Assembly (NCBI GenBank): GCA_900617975.1
Contig: UZAE01012168.1
Location: forward strand, 1-55,922
Length of the DNA: 55,922 nucleotides
Source of the DNA: Rodentolepis nana
Taxonomy: Eukaryota > Platyhelminthes > Cestoda > Cyclophyllidea > Hymenolepididae
Direction: 5' to 3'
Part shown: positions 44,608 through 55,922 of the stretch, piece by piece
Position numbering within the stretch: position 1 is the stretch's first letter
How the letters are laid out: each line of letters starts with the position of its first letter
Notes under the pieces: generated by a model
Database searches by the model: none
What the model was told of the DNA's origin: nothing
Seen by the model: only the letters and a program-made list of their open reading frames with translations
Made by a program: the position numbers and the translations under genes

Positions 44608-46138
44608 CTGAAAAGGAGAAGAAAAGGAAAAAAAGAATCATAAAATCCCTAAAGACATGGCGGAAATATTATCATGGTATAATAAATTAATTAGAGTGTA
44701 AATAGAACATTTATTGATAACGTAGACAGGGTTGACATGTTTGCTATTTTCTTATCGTGGAAAATTTGGGCAGGGAATTTTATGACTTTTGAAAATATTC
44801 CTATCTGTATTATAGCCTCTTAGAGTGAATAATTACAACTATTTTCAGAGATTATTAACCAGTGTATGATTGGTCCTACCAAAGTTACTAAAATCAACGT
44901 GAAATTTATTATTTAATCGAAATATATTTGTAACAAACTAGAGATGTTAATGATTCATAGTAATTATTTTTATTGGTTTATTCTGAACCTAATTTACGTG
45001 ATTGTTAGTTTAAGGATTAATTTAAGAAAACATCTTCAGACCCTTGTTATAAAAAGAGAAGTGTCGTCAGGATAAATGAAGTCCTGAATGCATTTTGAGC
45101 GCTTGCGTGGAGTCAAGTGATATCCCAGCGATCACTGTGTTTTAGGTGTACAATGCTCAGCTTAGTAATGTCATTTGCTAATAACGGTCCTGAATGCTGT
45201 CAGGTAGAGTACTGCTTTCAAATCAATAACGAGATTTACTGAGTTGGGATGTAAATCGTTGGTACTTTTAAATGAATGGCTCACCAAAAAATATTCCTGG
45301 ACAATTGATCTTTATAAAAGAATTGACCAGAAAATGAACGTTGAAATTTGAGCTATAATTTCGGTCAAGGATAGACATAGGCATACGGGTTGTCCGGGAA
45401 AAATATTCAACGTGTTCACAAGACTCAGCCAATAAGTCCACAGAAATTGCACAGACGTCTTTACTCTCAACCAAACATCAAACGAAGCTTATCCCAGAAC
45501 ACCTTGAAGAAGTTACGCCCGCCAGATTGCAATTTAGGGGTGGGGGTGGCGGGGTGGGGGGGGGGGNGGGGGGGGGGAGGGTGTGGTGCAAACATTGCGG
45601 CCCACGGTCGACATAAAAAGCAAAGTGGAACTAAAAATGAATATGTGCCATACGATTGCGGAAATCACAAAAAAAACACGTTTGTTTGGACGTGATAAGT
45701 TGTGCATCGAAGCTCATGGTGAACACCTTTAACACTTGTTGTCAACTATTAAATGCACATCGTGAAGTTATTCGCAATCTTCTATATTTATTAATGTTAA
45801 ATAAAAAAATATAACCTCAGTTTACTTTTCTGTACTCATACAGGATTCCTTTCATCTCGCCACTTTCCATTATCATTTAACATGATGAGATAAACCAATT
45901 ATGCAATTTCTCATTCTTGTTTCCTAGGCCTATTGGTCATCCCTCTCATTGGGTGCAAACCGATGGGGAATCGTTTCCGTGACCTTGTTGTTAACAGCCC
46001 TACCGATTCATAAATTATATAGCCGTAATATAGAATAACACTTTTTGCAAAGTGAATATACAATTTTTTTATGAAATAAAAAACAAAAGTTCCCAAATAA
46101 GAAATTAGAAAGTCGGTGAAACATGGAGAATTAAATAA
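44608..46138. other. No certain gene; poly-G block with an N
   Basis: The minus-strand frame 45268-45474 is open and protein-like but lacks a good acceptor and has a stop just upstream. A G-rich block (45541-45580) contains an N at 45567. Nothing else was recognised. Confidence 0.45.
45556..45577. repeat. Poly-G run interrupted by an N
   Basis: Eleven G, an N (45567) and ten G, within a broader GGGGTGG-rich block starting at about 45536. As at 32730, the N marks an unresolved homopolymer. Confidence 0.95.
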
Positions 46139-46304
46139 TTATTTATTTCAAATGGCAGGTGTTTTGATAGCTATCATTAGCCATTTAGATGACTTTGGGC
46201 TTCACGGATTTAAGGTTCATCAAATTAGCAGAAATTCGAGGGGTGGGGAACAGAAGAGCGATTCACAAATGTAAAAGAGGTAGAGAAAATGGTAGAGAAT
46301 TAAA
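46139..46304 (-). repeat. Structured repeat, 3' half only
   Basis: On the minus strand the copy has the middle and tail (GGCTAATGATAGC, TGCCATTTGAAATAAATAA) but no 5' module. It is a 5'-truncated copy. Confidence 0.85.
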
Positions 46305-47370
46305 TATAAATAATAGTGAATTGAGCATCAAAGGGGCTGAATTTCATTTTGCTTATGAAATAATTGCCAGCCTTTTTTAACATGACCTAGTGTTCAAAAG
46401 CTCAGATCACAGAATCTGATTCATGATGCAATCCAGTTTCTGATTTTAATTGTGTTTGCAGTGTTCGTCTCTATTGACAAGTAGATCGTGACATGAGGCT
46501 GTTCTTTTCATCGATCTCTTCTCTTAGCTAATTGTGAGCTTGTTGACAATGGCCAGGGTAATTAAACACATCAGTGACACGGCGACTTCAGCATGATAAA
46601 CCTCTTGCTAATGACATGTGTGCCTGTATTTTCAGTATTTATATAGGTATTCCCAAAGGTTAAAATATAAATATGTCCGAACATAGAAATCTCATGCACA
46701 CCCAGACTCGACGGTGCGGTCTTCTTACTTGTCGCATTGGGAGAAAGTGCAGTCGGGAGGGTAGAGATCTCTCATCCAGCCACCAGTCAATAGTCTCTGC
46801 ATTGTTTACCGAACCCTTCATTATAGTTTAATGATTAGGCTCTGTGATAGACTCAAAGCCCAAGTGAATATGTTCCGCACCATGTGTCTCTTTCCTCAAT
46901 ATTGTTGAGGTGATCTTGCAGTAGGGATTACTGATAATAAGTCAGGACCTAATAGTGCAACATTCCGCTACAGAAGTACAGAATGATGAACTTTTCTTCA
47001 TGCCAAATTCTGGTTACGTGGCTAATTATGATGAGGGACCAATCAGAGGTAAGTAATAGCAACCTTCATGAATCTTTCGATTTCCAAATAAATACTCACT
47101 CCGAAAAACAGTATCTACTTTTGCTTCCATGATCGATCATTTTTTTTCTCTTTATAATACCTAAGTTTTTAGTGGCTTTCAGTGGGCATACTGAATACAT
47201 TTCAATTGCAAGCGGTTGTCAAATTGCGGATTGTTAGGTTGCTACAAGCCCTGTCTGAATAGAACTCAGCACAGACGGTACAGAAGTGAAGCCTTAAAGC
47301 AATATTAATTTTGGGTATGCACTTCTACATCTCCTCCAAATGGATTGTGCTGATATTACTCTTAATATCT
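46305..47370. other. No recognisable gene
   Basis: AT-rich spacer between repeat copies, without open frames of interest. Confidence 0.5.
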
Positions 47371-47678
47371 ATTTATTTATTTCAAATGGCAGGCGTTTTG
47401 ATAGTTATCATTAGCCATTTAGCTGACTTCAGGCTTCACAGAGAGGAGGAGGAACATCAAAGTGACAAAAAGTCGAGAGGGGGGGGAGAATAATGATTCA
47501 CAGGTGTGAGAGAGACAGACGAAAGAGCAGAGAAAAGGTAAGATGAGTACTGTGAAATGGGTTGAATATGGCATACAGTGGGGGTAGTTTGAAGTGAGAA
47601 GTCAACTGCCGGTTTATAGACTTTTTTGCCGTATGAGTATACGTTGCCCAGGGTGCACCACGTGGAGGTAAGTCTATC
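47371..47678 (-). repeat. Structured ~300-bp repeat, full length
   Basis: One of the best copies. On the minus strand: GATAGACTTACCTCCACGTGG, GGTGCACCC, AAGTCTATAAACCGGCAGTT and GACTTC, then a pyrimidine-rich middle, GAAGTCAGC, tail hairpin and AAATAAATAAAT end. On the plus strand it reads GTGGAGGTAAGT, a perfect splice donor. Confidence 0.9.
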
Positions 47679-47998
47679 AAGTTTAAGATTAGCATCAAAC
47701 TAAAATAGGTGACTTAAGCGCCCTCGTCTTCGCTTAGAAACAAATTTTCTAAAGAAGACGGATTCAGCCCCCCTGATAGCGGTTTTATTTGCTTAATAGT
47801 GCAGAAGCAGTGCTTTTCGTAAGAAAAGTGGACGAAATTGAAGTTGAAAATGACTCGCAATATCTTCTTAAAACTGTTCTCGCCATCATTAAGCACCCCA
47901 TTTTAGTGGGTGGGACGAATTTTCTATAGTTATTTTACACTGACGTCAAAATTGCTCACGATTTTACAAAAAAGTCAACCCATCAAATTTCAAGAAAT

Positions 47999-48289
47999 TT
48001 ATTTGTTTCAAATAGCAGGTGTTTTATAAGTTATCATTAGCCTTTTAGTTGACTTCGGGCTTCACGGAGGGGAGGAACATCAAAGTGAGAAAAGTCTAGA
48101 GGAAGGGACAGAATAATGATTCACAGATGTAAAAGAGACAGGTAAGATGAGTACTGTGGAGTCGTCGAATATGACAAGCAGTGGGATCATGGTAATTTGC
48201 TGTCAGAATTCAAGTGCCGATTTTTAAACTTTATTGGGGTATGAGTATACGTTGCCCATGGTGCACTACGTGGAGGTAAGTCTCACACC
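47999..48289 (-). repeat. Structured ~300-bp repeat, full length
   Basis: Same orientation and architecture as the previous copy, about 320 bp away. GAGGTAAGT is intact on the plus strand. The outer-stem 5' arm has decayed (GAGACTTACC). Confidence 0.88.
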
Positions 48290-48907
48290 TCAGATTTTAC
48301 GAAATGGTTTATTCAATATATAATTTGAAAACACAAATATTAAAAATCTAAAATAAATCCTTTTCGAATTTTGCCTTAATTTTAATAATATTGGTAAACT
48401 ATTTCAATACTTTTAAAATTAAAGAAATTAATCTAGTATTTATGTTTGAAGGCAGAATTTAAATGCATTAATTGCTTTGCTAATAAATTAGTTAAAAATT
48501 GATAACTATCTAAGAATGATTTAATTTGTTGAAGTTTAATAGTTAAATTTGAGACAGGTAGCGTTAGATTATCCGCCCTAGTTTAATGGGGACTTACCCA
48601 CAGGGTGACAAATTATCGTTGATGTCAATCATTAAGAGCAAAAGTTATCGTCTCCTAACGCAATTAAATTAGACACAAAACACCTGCACTACCCTCAGCT
48701 TTGAGTAGGAGAAAAGATTACTGGAGTAGGAGGTCTTGGCCGACAATTTAATCACCAAACTCCGAACACCGAAAATAAGCATCAATTCAAGCAAACACTT
48801 TAATACGCAATAGTCATAATCGACTTCCCCAAAGTCATGTAATGATGATCTTTGATATTCATGCAGATTGGAATAAAGTGTGCTCTCAGAGATGATTCTG
48901 AAGTCCT

Positions 48908-48909
<2 letters not shown>

Positions 48910-48948
<39 letters not shown>
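48910..48948. repeat. (TA)n microsatellite
   Basis: About 19 TA units ending some 5 bp before the next structured repeat copy. Confidence 0.97.
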
Positions 48949-48951
<3 letters not shown>

Positions 48952-48952
48952 T

Positions 48953-49254
48953 GGGATGCGCCATAGACTTACCTCCACGTGGTGCACCCAGGGCAACGTA
49001 TGCTCATACGGCAAAAGTCTACAAGCCGGTAGTTGACTTCAAACTACCATGACCAGACTGTTTGTCATATTCGAATCCTTCCACAATACTCACCTCAACT
49101 GTTTTCTCTACCTTTTTGTCTGCCTGCCTCTTTTACATCATCGAATTACTCTTCTCTTCCCTCACCCCAATTTTTTGTGGCTTTGATTTTCCTCCCCTCT
49201 GTGAAACCCGAAGTCAATTAAAGAGCTAATGTTAAGTATAACAAAGCCTGCCTT
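48953..49254 (+). repeat. Structured ~300-bp repeat, full length
   Basis: Complete in the plus orientation: CATAGACTTACCTCCACGTG, GGTGCACCC, AAGTCTACAAGCCGG, GTTGACTTC, pyrimidine-rich middle, GAAGTCAATT, GAGCTAATGTTAAGTATAAC and AAAGCCTGCC. Confidence 0.9.
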
Positions 49255-51313
49255 AAAAGTGGCACATACTTACAGTTTTTATCAGATTGCCATGACATTC
49301 GACCTTTAAGCCGACTTAGGCCGACTTTCTAAGCACTTTGAGCCATGTAAAGCTCAATATAAACTGCCATGTTGTCCGGACTCGTCAAGTGATATTTAAT
49401 ATACAAGCACGTTGCCAATCGCTAGTAATTAAATGGTTTTCAGAAATAACTTTGAAAGCTACCTGGTACCTAAGGCATCCAAATTCTCCTAAACTCTATA
49501 CCAGACTCTGTCTTCTATATTCTACCAATTTACATAAAGACAACGTAACGGAGAGAGGGAGAGAGACAGACTGAGGACATAACAGTGGTGAGCAGGGTTT
49601 AGTGGAAGAGGGCCGGGAGAGGGAGATAGAGAGTATAATCACAACAGAGAGGTGACAGAGAACCTGCTTACAGGGAAAGCCAAAGTCAATTAAGGGGCTG
49701 ATGGTAAATGTTATAGAGCTTGCCACTTGAAATAATAATAATACTTATCGTAACAATAATTACATTGGAGCATTTTTAAATATGATCACTTCTCCCTTCC
49801 CTTCCTGTCATGAAACAAACACCTTATCTTATACAAAAAGGAGAAAAACGTGCATTTTAAGAGGTATAAAAAAGGTAATAGCGAGATCATGTTAATTGCA
49901 GCCGTTTATCGTTTTCATGAGATTGTCTCAGTGGAGTGTAACGTTAGCCAAAGTGCTGACAAATAAAGCATTGAACCGCAAGGTGGATGTGAAAAGACAC
50001 CTGCAGGTTTAAAAGCGCAATTACTTGTGGTGAAAATTTAAACAAAACTGTTTGCTGATGACGCAATCGCTAGACTAGAAATGCAGGTTTGCTTTGTTGA
50101 ATGCCAGATTGCTAAAAATTATAGGATTTTATTAGGAACGCTGCCAAATATACAAAAGTAATCATACAATTTGATCCATAGAAGCTATATTATTGACCAC
50201 TATGGGTTAAAGGCGTCACTCATGCTTGTGTACTGTGCTCCACCCGTATTGGCTGTTTCTTAATCACTTCAATTAAATTTTCTTCCAATGGTGACGAAGT
50301 CAATGTTATTTAACAGTTGTAATAAGGTATAGATGAGTTAGCAACTCATGTTTTTTCGGCTAAAGTAAATCTTTCCATTTTCTACGTTTTGAAACTGTTT
50401 TTTTTAATAAAAAAATTGAACCAAAAATTAGAATAAGGCTCCAATGTACCACGCTATGCATTCACTAGACTTCAACAGATTCCTCGGCGTTTGAAGTAAA
50501 CCTGACTTGGATGTTTAATCATCCGATTTGGCCTTTTCTGGCCACATTGGAACTACAATCGTACATTTTAGGTGCTGCTCTATGTACCAGTCGCACATTT
50601 AAATTATATCGAATATTTACCTTACTTTCTGATGCCAACTCCTGTCTTAGAGACTTCAGCGAATCACCGAGCACCTGCTGTACCTGCACTTCACTGCGTG
50701 TGGTTTTCGATTTTCTGTTTGTTACAAATATGCCTTCTCAACCTATTGGGTGTTGAGGATCAAAATACGCCCCTTATACACATTCACACACACACCAAAC
50801 CTTTGAGCTTTATCTCTCCTGTATACCGCCACTCAAGCCACTGTTTAATTAAAACAGAGCTTGTTTCAGATCAGAAGGACTTTTTAGTCTATTCACCTTT
50901 AAGATAGTACATTTATAAAAATTATCAATATATTCTTTGATTTTTCATTACTGTCTTTTTAATTTATAACCTTTTTTATTATTGGAAATTTAAAAAAAAT
51001 TGTAAAGGGGGGATCTAAATTGTATTAAAGCAGCTCAATTTTTGCTAATAATAATAATGGCTAATAAAGGACTGCTGTTAAGGTCATTGGCAAATTTCCA
51101 AGTGAGCATTAAGTTGCTGAGCACATGATTTCCATTAATTAAGACTAGAAGTTCCATCAGATGAAATCACCCAATTTTAAGACGGTCTTCGGGGTTGTCT
51201 TGAGTTGTATCCTGGATAAAACGGGGTTGTTTTAACTCAAAATTCAAATGAGACATATGAGCCAAGCAGATCTAGCAATTGGTGAATTTCTTAATGTTGG
51301 TTATCACAAATCG
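49255..51313. other. No recognisable gene
   Basis: Contains a solo repeat tail (49675-49742) after a GA-rich patch (49550-49640). The plus-strand frames 50511-50756 and 50572-50907 have no recognisable domain. Confidence 0.5.
49675..49742 (+). repeat. Isolated tail of the structured repeat
   Basis: AAAGTCAATTAAGGGGCTGATG and ATAGAGCTTGCCACTTGAAATA, followed by AATAATAATA. Confidence 0.75.
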
Positions 51314-51569
51314 GGGGTGTGCGATAGACCTATTTCCTCGTGGTAAACCCTGAGCAACGTTTTCTCATATAACAAAGGTCTATAAACCGGTTTCTTCCCC
51401 ATTACTCACCTTACCTTTGTTTCTTTTACATCTATGGATTACTCTTTGTCCCACCCCCTCTCCCCTCGACTTTTTGTGACTTTGCCTGTTTCTCCCCTCT
51501 GTGAGGCCAGAAGTCAACTAGAGGGCTACTGATAACTGTCAAAACGCCTGCCATTTGATACAAACAAAT
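51314..51569 (+). repeat. Structured repeat with a compensated outer stem
   Basis: The 5' arm is TAGACCT and the 3' arm AGGTCTA, where most copies have TAGACTT and AAGTCTA. Both changes keep the pairing. The GTTGACTTC arm is deleted but GAAGTCAAC remains. Confidence 0.85.
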
Positions 51570-53783
51570 ACGTCATCACTATTCGTCATTAGGAGTTTTA
51601 TTGCCAGATTCAACTTAAAGAACCTGTTCTTGATTTAACGTCCATGTTTTAGTCCAAACCGTGAGGTCCTTCTTTGTCTAGCATAGCAACTGTTTGGCTG
51701 TTCCTTCGATATGAGCTTGAGGTCAACAGTAGAAAGAAATCTGGGCAAATTTTGCATTCTCTCAATAAATGCAAACACTGGCTTTTAAACATTGATACCT
51801 TGTAGGACTTTTTCGCCTAGTCAAGTTAAATAGAACGCTTTCAAGCACTAATTTTTAGTCGACTCTGAGGGATAACTCACATCTCGATCCGTATGGAGAT
51901 CTATGGTCAAAGTCTTGTAATTAAAATTTCTCTTCCCAGTATGATTGCAATCCTGAAACCTATATTTAAATAAACTTTCCATCCCAACTTGACATAAAGA
52001 AATTATGCACTTTCATTTCCCTTCTCTCTATGTATAAGTATTTTAAACACGAGATTAACCGTACGAGGCTATTTGAGTTGGAATGTTTTTTTTGCAAACT
52101 TTATTGCACTTCATGAAATAAATTGTAGAATTAGATGAGATATTTTTATTCTAAAGAACTTAAATTAATTATTTTGAATTTTATTGATACTTAACGATTT
52201 TATGGTCAATTATAGAGTCTAATTTGGAGTAAAGATAGAAAATTGGCTTAATTCTATGTAATAATTCATTTCGAGGAATTTTTAGTACCTTTGGAGGTCT
52301 ATAGGGATATATAAAATGCATATAATCATATGAAATATTATGCGAAATGCCCATTATATAATGAATAATTAGAGCACTTTAAATGAATACTAAAATTTCA
52401 CTTAGCATTTAGAGTTGCCTAATTATTCAAATAACCTGATTTAATGAAATTTTGCTGGTTAGGAATGTATCGTTATCACGCTCTATACAACTCTAAAGAT
52501 GGAGTGTTAGTTCCACTACACAATTTTTCAAACCTGGTAGATTCTGAAACCATTCGGTTTGGTACTAATTAAATGAGTTTGTTTCTTGTCAATAACCTAA
52601 CCCACGAAAGTAAAGAACGCAATAATTCGTTCTTATTGGTCAGTATCTAATGCATTTTTCATTGATCGCTTATAAATATGTGATCAAAGTGGACAGAAGG
52701 TCGTCGAGGCAGGAAGACACAAGTGCTAACCGAGATTTTGAAAATCATACAATCCTTACCTAAATTCAATATATAACACAAGGTTTGAACAAAACGATTG
52801 GTCTGTTCAGCAAGTACAATATTCGATTATGTTTTCAAAGCTTTATTTTGAGTTTGTCAACTGTTTGAGTATTTATTAGTCAAGTTTCCCTAAGAGAGAA
52901 GTGGATAAAATACCTCAGCACATTATTACTAGCTTCCTTCTACGTTGAAATCTTGCTTCCATAAAGAATAATTGGGAAGCACTTCTATTCGACCGCGACA
53001 AATATATTAACCAGAATGCCAAGCCCTCTTGATATAAAGTCAGCGCATTTAAAATGGATTAAAATGAAAGATAAATAAGACGTAATTACCTAGTTCAAGC
53101 TTGTAACCATGTTTCACTACTGTTTTATATAAACTGGAAGTTTTAAATAATTAATACATAAGTACTCGTTCCTGAAGACTCGTCATTTACCATTCTCTAT
53201 GTTGGGTCTCATCACTTGCCATCTGATCGTAGGGCTAAAAACTGTATTGAATGACGTAACAAGCTAGCCCATTTCTCTCTTTAAAATAAGGAATATGAGG
53301 AAGTAGTAGACACATTTAGAAATGAAAAAAAAATCGAGGAATTTTTAGCCCATGACTTCCCATCATCACCTTCACGTCACTTTGACCACCTGGTGGCATA
53401 ACTTACAGCAACCCATTAAAAAGCTCCACCACAGTAAAAATTTTGGTAATAGTATTACGTAACGAAACCAATGTGAGTGCACAAAGTAAATGAATATTGT
53501 TACTATCACAGTCTTATTAGTCCCTTAAACCAGGTAAAATTCCTAGGATATAATGTAAACATCTATATACCCAACAGGCAGTCATTACTACAGCATTATG
53601 TAAGGTAGCAACCATGCCATTTGACTCATTTAAACGAATATGCCAATTTTATCTACAAGCAGATAAAATTATTAAAGTAATTTTTTATTTCATGAAGCAT
53701 AATTATAATTGTAATGGTAATAGTAAAAATAAAAAAAAACAAGCCCATCCGTGTAGGGTTGAAATTTGAGGGGAGAGCCAAGT
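51570..53783. other. No recognisable gene
   Basis: About 2.2 kb of AT-rich DNA without meaningful open frames or repeats that I could identify. Confidence 0.5.
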
Positions 53784-54338
53784 GGGTGTGCGATAGACTT
53801 ACCTCCACGTGGTGCACCCTGGAAATATGCCTTCACTATCAACATCTTATTTGGAAGCGGAGGGGTGTGTGCGATAGACTTACCTCCACGTGGTGCACCC
53901 TGGACAGCGTGCGATAGACTTACCTCCACGTGGTGCACCCTGGGCAACTTTCAACCCTTGCTGGTTTTCTAAACAATTATTCTTAAGAATACGATAGACT
54001 TACCTCCACGTGGTGCACCCTGGACAACGTACGATAGACTTACCTCCACGTGGTGCACCCTGGGCAATGTATGCTCATACGGCTAAATAGTCTATTATTT
54101 GGCAGTTGACTTCAGACTACCATCACCCCACTGTATGCCATATTCTACTACTTTCACAGTAATCACCTCAACTTTTTTTCTACCTTTGTGTTTGTCTCTT
54201 TTACATCTGTAAATCACTCTTCTATTCCCCACCCCTCGACTTTCTGTTACCCTGATGTTCCTTCCCCCTGTGAAACCCGAAGTCAGCTAAAGGGCTGATG
54301 ATAATTATCAAAACGCCTGCCATTTGAAATAAATAAAT
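53784..54338 (+). repeat. Structured repeat with five copies of its 5' module
   Basis: The 32-bp module (CGATAGACTTACC...CACCCTGG) occurs at 53791, 53872, 53912, 53992 and 54032. After the fifth module the element continues normally through AGTCTATTA, CAGTTGACTTC, the pyrimidine-rich middle, GAAGTCAGC, GGGCTGATGATAA and CATTTGAAATAAATAAA. Between modules 1-2 and 3-4 the spacer is unrelated sequence. Confidence 0.92.
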
Positions 54339-55364
54339 TTCATGAAGCTAATGCATTTTATCCAGCATTTATACACGACAATGTGAAACAACTTTTTTAG
54401 CTTATAACATAGAGAGCCTCCGAACACGTACAAGTGCTAAATGGTCCAATAAGATACAAGGAGAAGATACATTTGAAATTTTAATCGGGTTTTCTGAATT
54501 TTGCTTAATATGCGTGATTTACTGCGTACTACTCAAAGCAATTCTGAATTTAGACTTTAAGGCTGAGTTAAGGGTATATTTATGCGATTTACAGAATTTA
54601 ATTTTCCATTAAGCTCTATGGTTAGCTGCGACATCTCGATGCATTTGTCTTTTCAGGGTACCTACCTACTAGTAGCTATGAGACCAATCCCTTAACCTTG
54701 ACCCCTGGTATTTGACCTAATTTGCGGTTCATGAGTTTGAAGATAGTAAACATACGCATGTCGTTTTTTAAATATATTGATCTGAATACAGTAAGGGACG
54801 ATGCACTATGGGAACCAAGATTAATGATAATCTAACAATGGTTCCGAAGATGGTGGTGACGATTAAGGGTCCTGTGCTCTGTTGAAGTTACTGTCACCAC
54901 GCCCATGTGCATGTAATGTGTAAATATCGTATTGCTTCGGTACCGCAATAAACATGAATTATGCAATCAAAGGTGGTACTATAAAAAGTATATCACAGTC
55001 TTGTCGTGTTCAAATAAAGCGAATGCGGGTAGGATAATTGAATATCGCCTTTAGCTATCACGTCAGCTAATAATAATGCGAGAATTGATTAAATATGGAC
55101 AGGATTTAGATAACTAAGAGGTCAGGAAACGTTTTATTCAGCGCGATTTTAAGCCTGAATTTCGTTCAATGATTGAACCCGAGTTAACTCATTTTTTGTA
55201 CGCTTCAGAACTATCAACCTAATGTCAATTAAAAAACTTTTAATCTTAGTTAAGTGAGAACACATATCATCCCATACTGTCAGACAAATTCAAGATACAA
55301 TAAAAAATAGGAACTTGTGATATTAGAAGGGAATCTTAATCGGCACTCTTTAAATCATTTTTTA
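54339..55364. other. No recognisable gene
   Basis: AT-rich spacer with no supportable gene. Confidence 0.5.
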
Positions 55365-55682
55365 GTACAAATGGCAGACTTTATGGTAGTTATCATTAGC
55401 CCTTTAGTTGACTACGGGCTTCACAGAGGGGAGAAACATCAAAGCCACAAAAAGTGGAGAGGGACAGAAGAGTGATTCACAGATGTATATGGGACAAACT
55501 AACACAAAGGTAGAGAAAAAGGAAAGGCGAGGTGAGTACTGTGAAAGTGGTGGAATATGACATACAGTGGGGGGATGGTAGTTTGAAGTGAGAAGTCAAC
55601 TGCCGGTTAATAGACTTTTTTGCCGTATGATTATACGTTGCCCAGGGTGCACCACGAGGAGGCAAGTCTATCTCATACCCCC
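55365..55682 (-). repeat. Structured ~300-bp repeat, full length
   Basis: Complete on the minus strand with both stem arm pairs. On the plus strand the donor-like site is GAGGCAAGT, a GC-type donor, where other copies have GAGGTAAGT. Confidence 0.9.
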
Positions 55683-55922
55683 TCTTTAAATAATTGTGAA
55701 CAAATCTTCACCAAGAGTAATCTCAAACAGAACAAAAACTATTCAAAGAATACAAAATCATGAAGTATCAGGAGTTTGAGGTCATTTAGATATTGATTGT
55801 ACTTCTGTTTAATTTGTCAGACTTCTCTGTAGTTCACTAAGTAATTAACTTTAAGGTCACATTTAATTCTTCTACTATTCCCCAGTTTGAACTCATTCAT
55901 TGCACTTTGCCTTTCAAAGAAA

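Noticed and set aside
45268..45474. Possible minus-strand exon upstream of 44607
   Set aside because: The wording looks protein-like and a GTGAGC donor is present. However, the acceptor is poor, a stop lies a few codons upstream, and the phase does not fit the 44368-44607 reading.
53690..53972. Short open frames across the module array (PPRGAPW readings)
   Set aside because: They are translations of the repeated module itself, appear in every copy and frame, and have no independent coding support.
53791..54063. CRISPR-like array of five 32-bp repeats
   Set aside because: The context is eukaryotic. The repeats are the 5' module of a dispersed repeat, two spacers are only 8 bp, and there are no cas genes.
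54286..54338. Hammerhead-ribozyme-like CTGATGA in the repeat tail
   Set aside because: The string CTGATGA occurs here, but most copies have CTAATGA. The GAAA box that must follow stem II is missing, and no cleavage-site helix can be drawn. The segment is better explained as a plain hairpin.

Overview
The window looks like nuclear DNA of an animal. It has AT-rich, intron-bearing genes, GT-AG splice sites and dispersed retroelement and mariner debris. There is no bacterial operon structure. Very short introns (41, 73 and 92 nt) sit beside kilobase introns. Possible splice acceptors lie just upstream of two start codons, and the gene set (SPECC1L-like, GAR1, NFAT5-like) is metazoan. A flatworm, perhaps a tapeworm, is my working guess; the species is not proven.

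Three genes could be rebuilt with every exon in phase. (1) A cytospin-A/SPECC1L-like gene on the minus strand, 10620-17211, 4 exons, about 977 aa, ending in a calponin-homology domain. (2) GAR1, the H/ACA snoRNP protein, on the plus strand, 21350-23007, 3 exons, about 219 aa. It is divergent from the cytospin gene, and a dead mellifera-type mariner lies between them. (3) An NFAT5-like Rel-family factor on the minus strand, 24049-41316, 11 exons, about 939 aa, convergent with GAR1. A candidate 3' terminal exon of a fourth, unidentified minus-strand gene lies at 44368-44607.

The most notable observation is in the NFAT5-like gene. Its IPT/TIG (Rel C-terminal) domain is duplicated in tandem as two exon pairs with the same intron position and phases. 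The reading frame therefore survives with either one or two IPT domains. The usual C-terminal tail is absent, and the Ser/Gln-rich sequence is N-terminal instead.

The flanks (1-10 kb and 44-56 kb) are gene-poor and repeat-rich. They carry RNase H-domain fragments of a non-LTR retrotransposon and a roughly 300-bp dispersed repeat with conserved inverted-repeat stems. One copy shows a compensatory base-pair change. One locus, 53.8-54.06 kb, has five copies of the repeat's 5' module spaced 81, 40, 80 and 40 bp apart. The antisense strand of this module carries a perfect AG|GTAAGT splice donor. A 7SL (SRP) RNA Alu-domain-like fragment lies in an NFAT intron, and long G or C homopolymers are scattered through the window.
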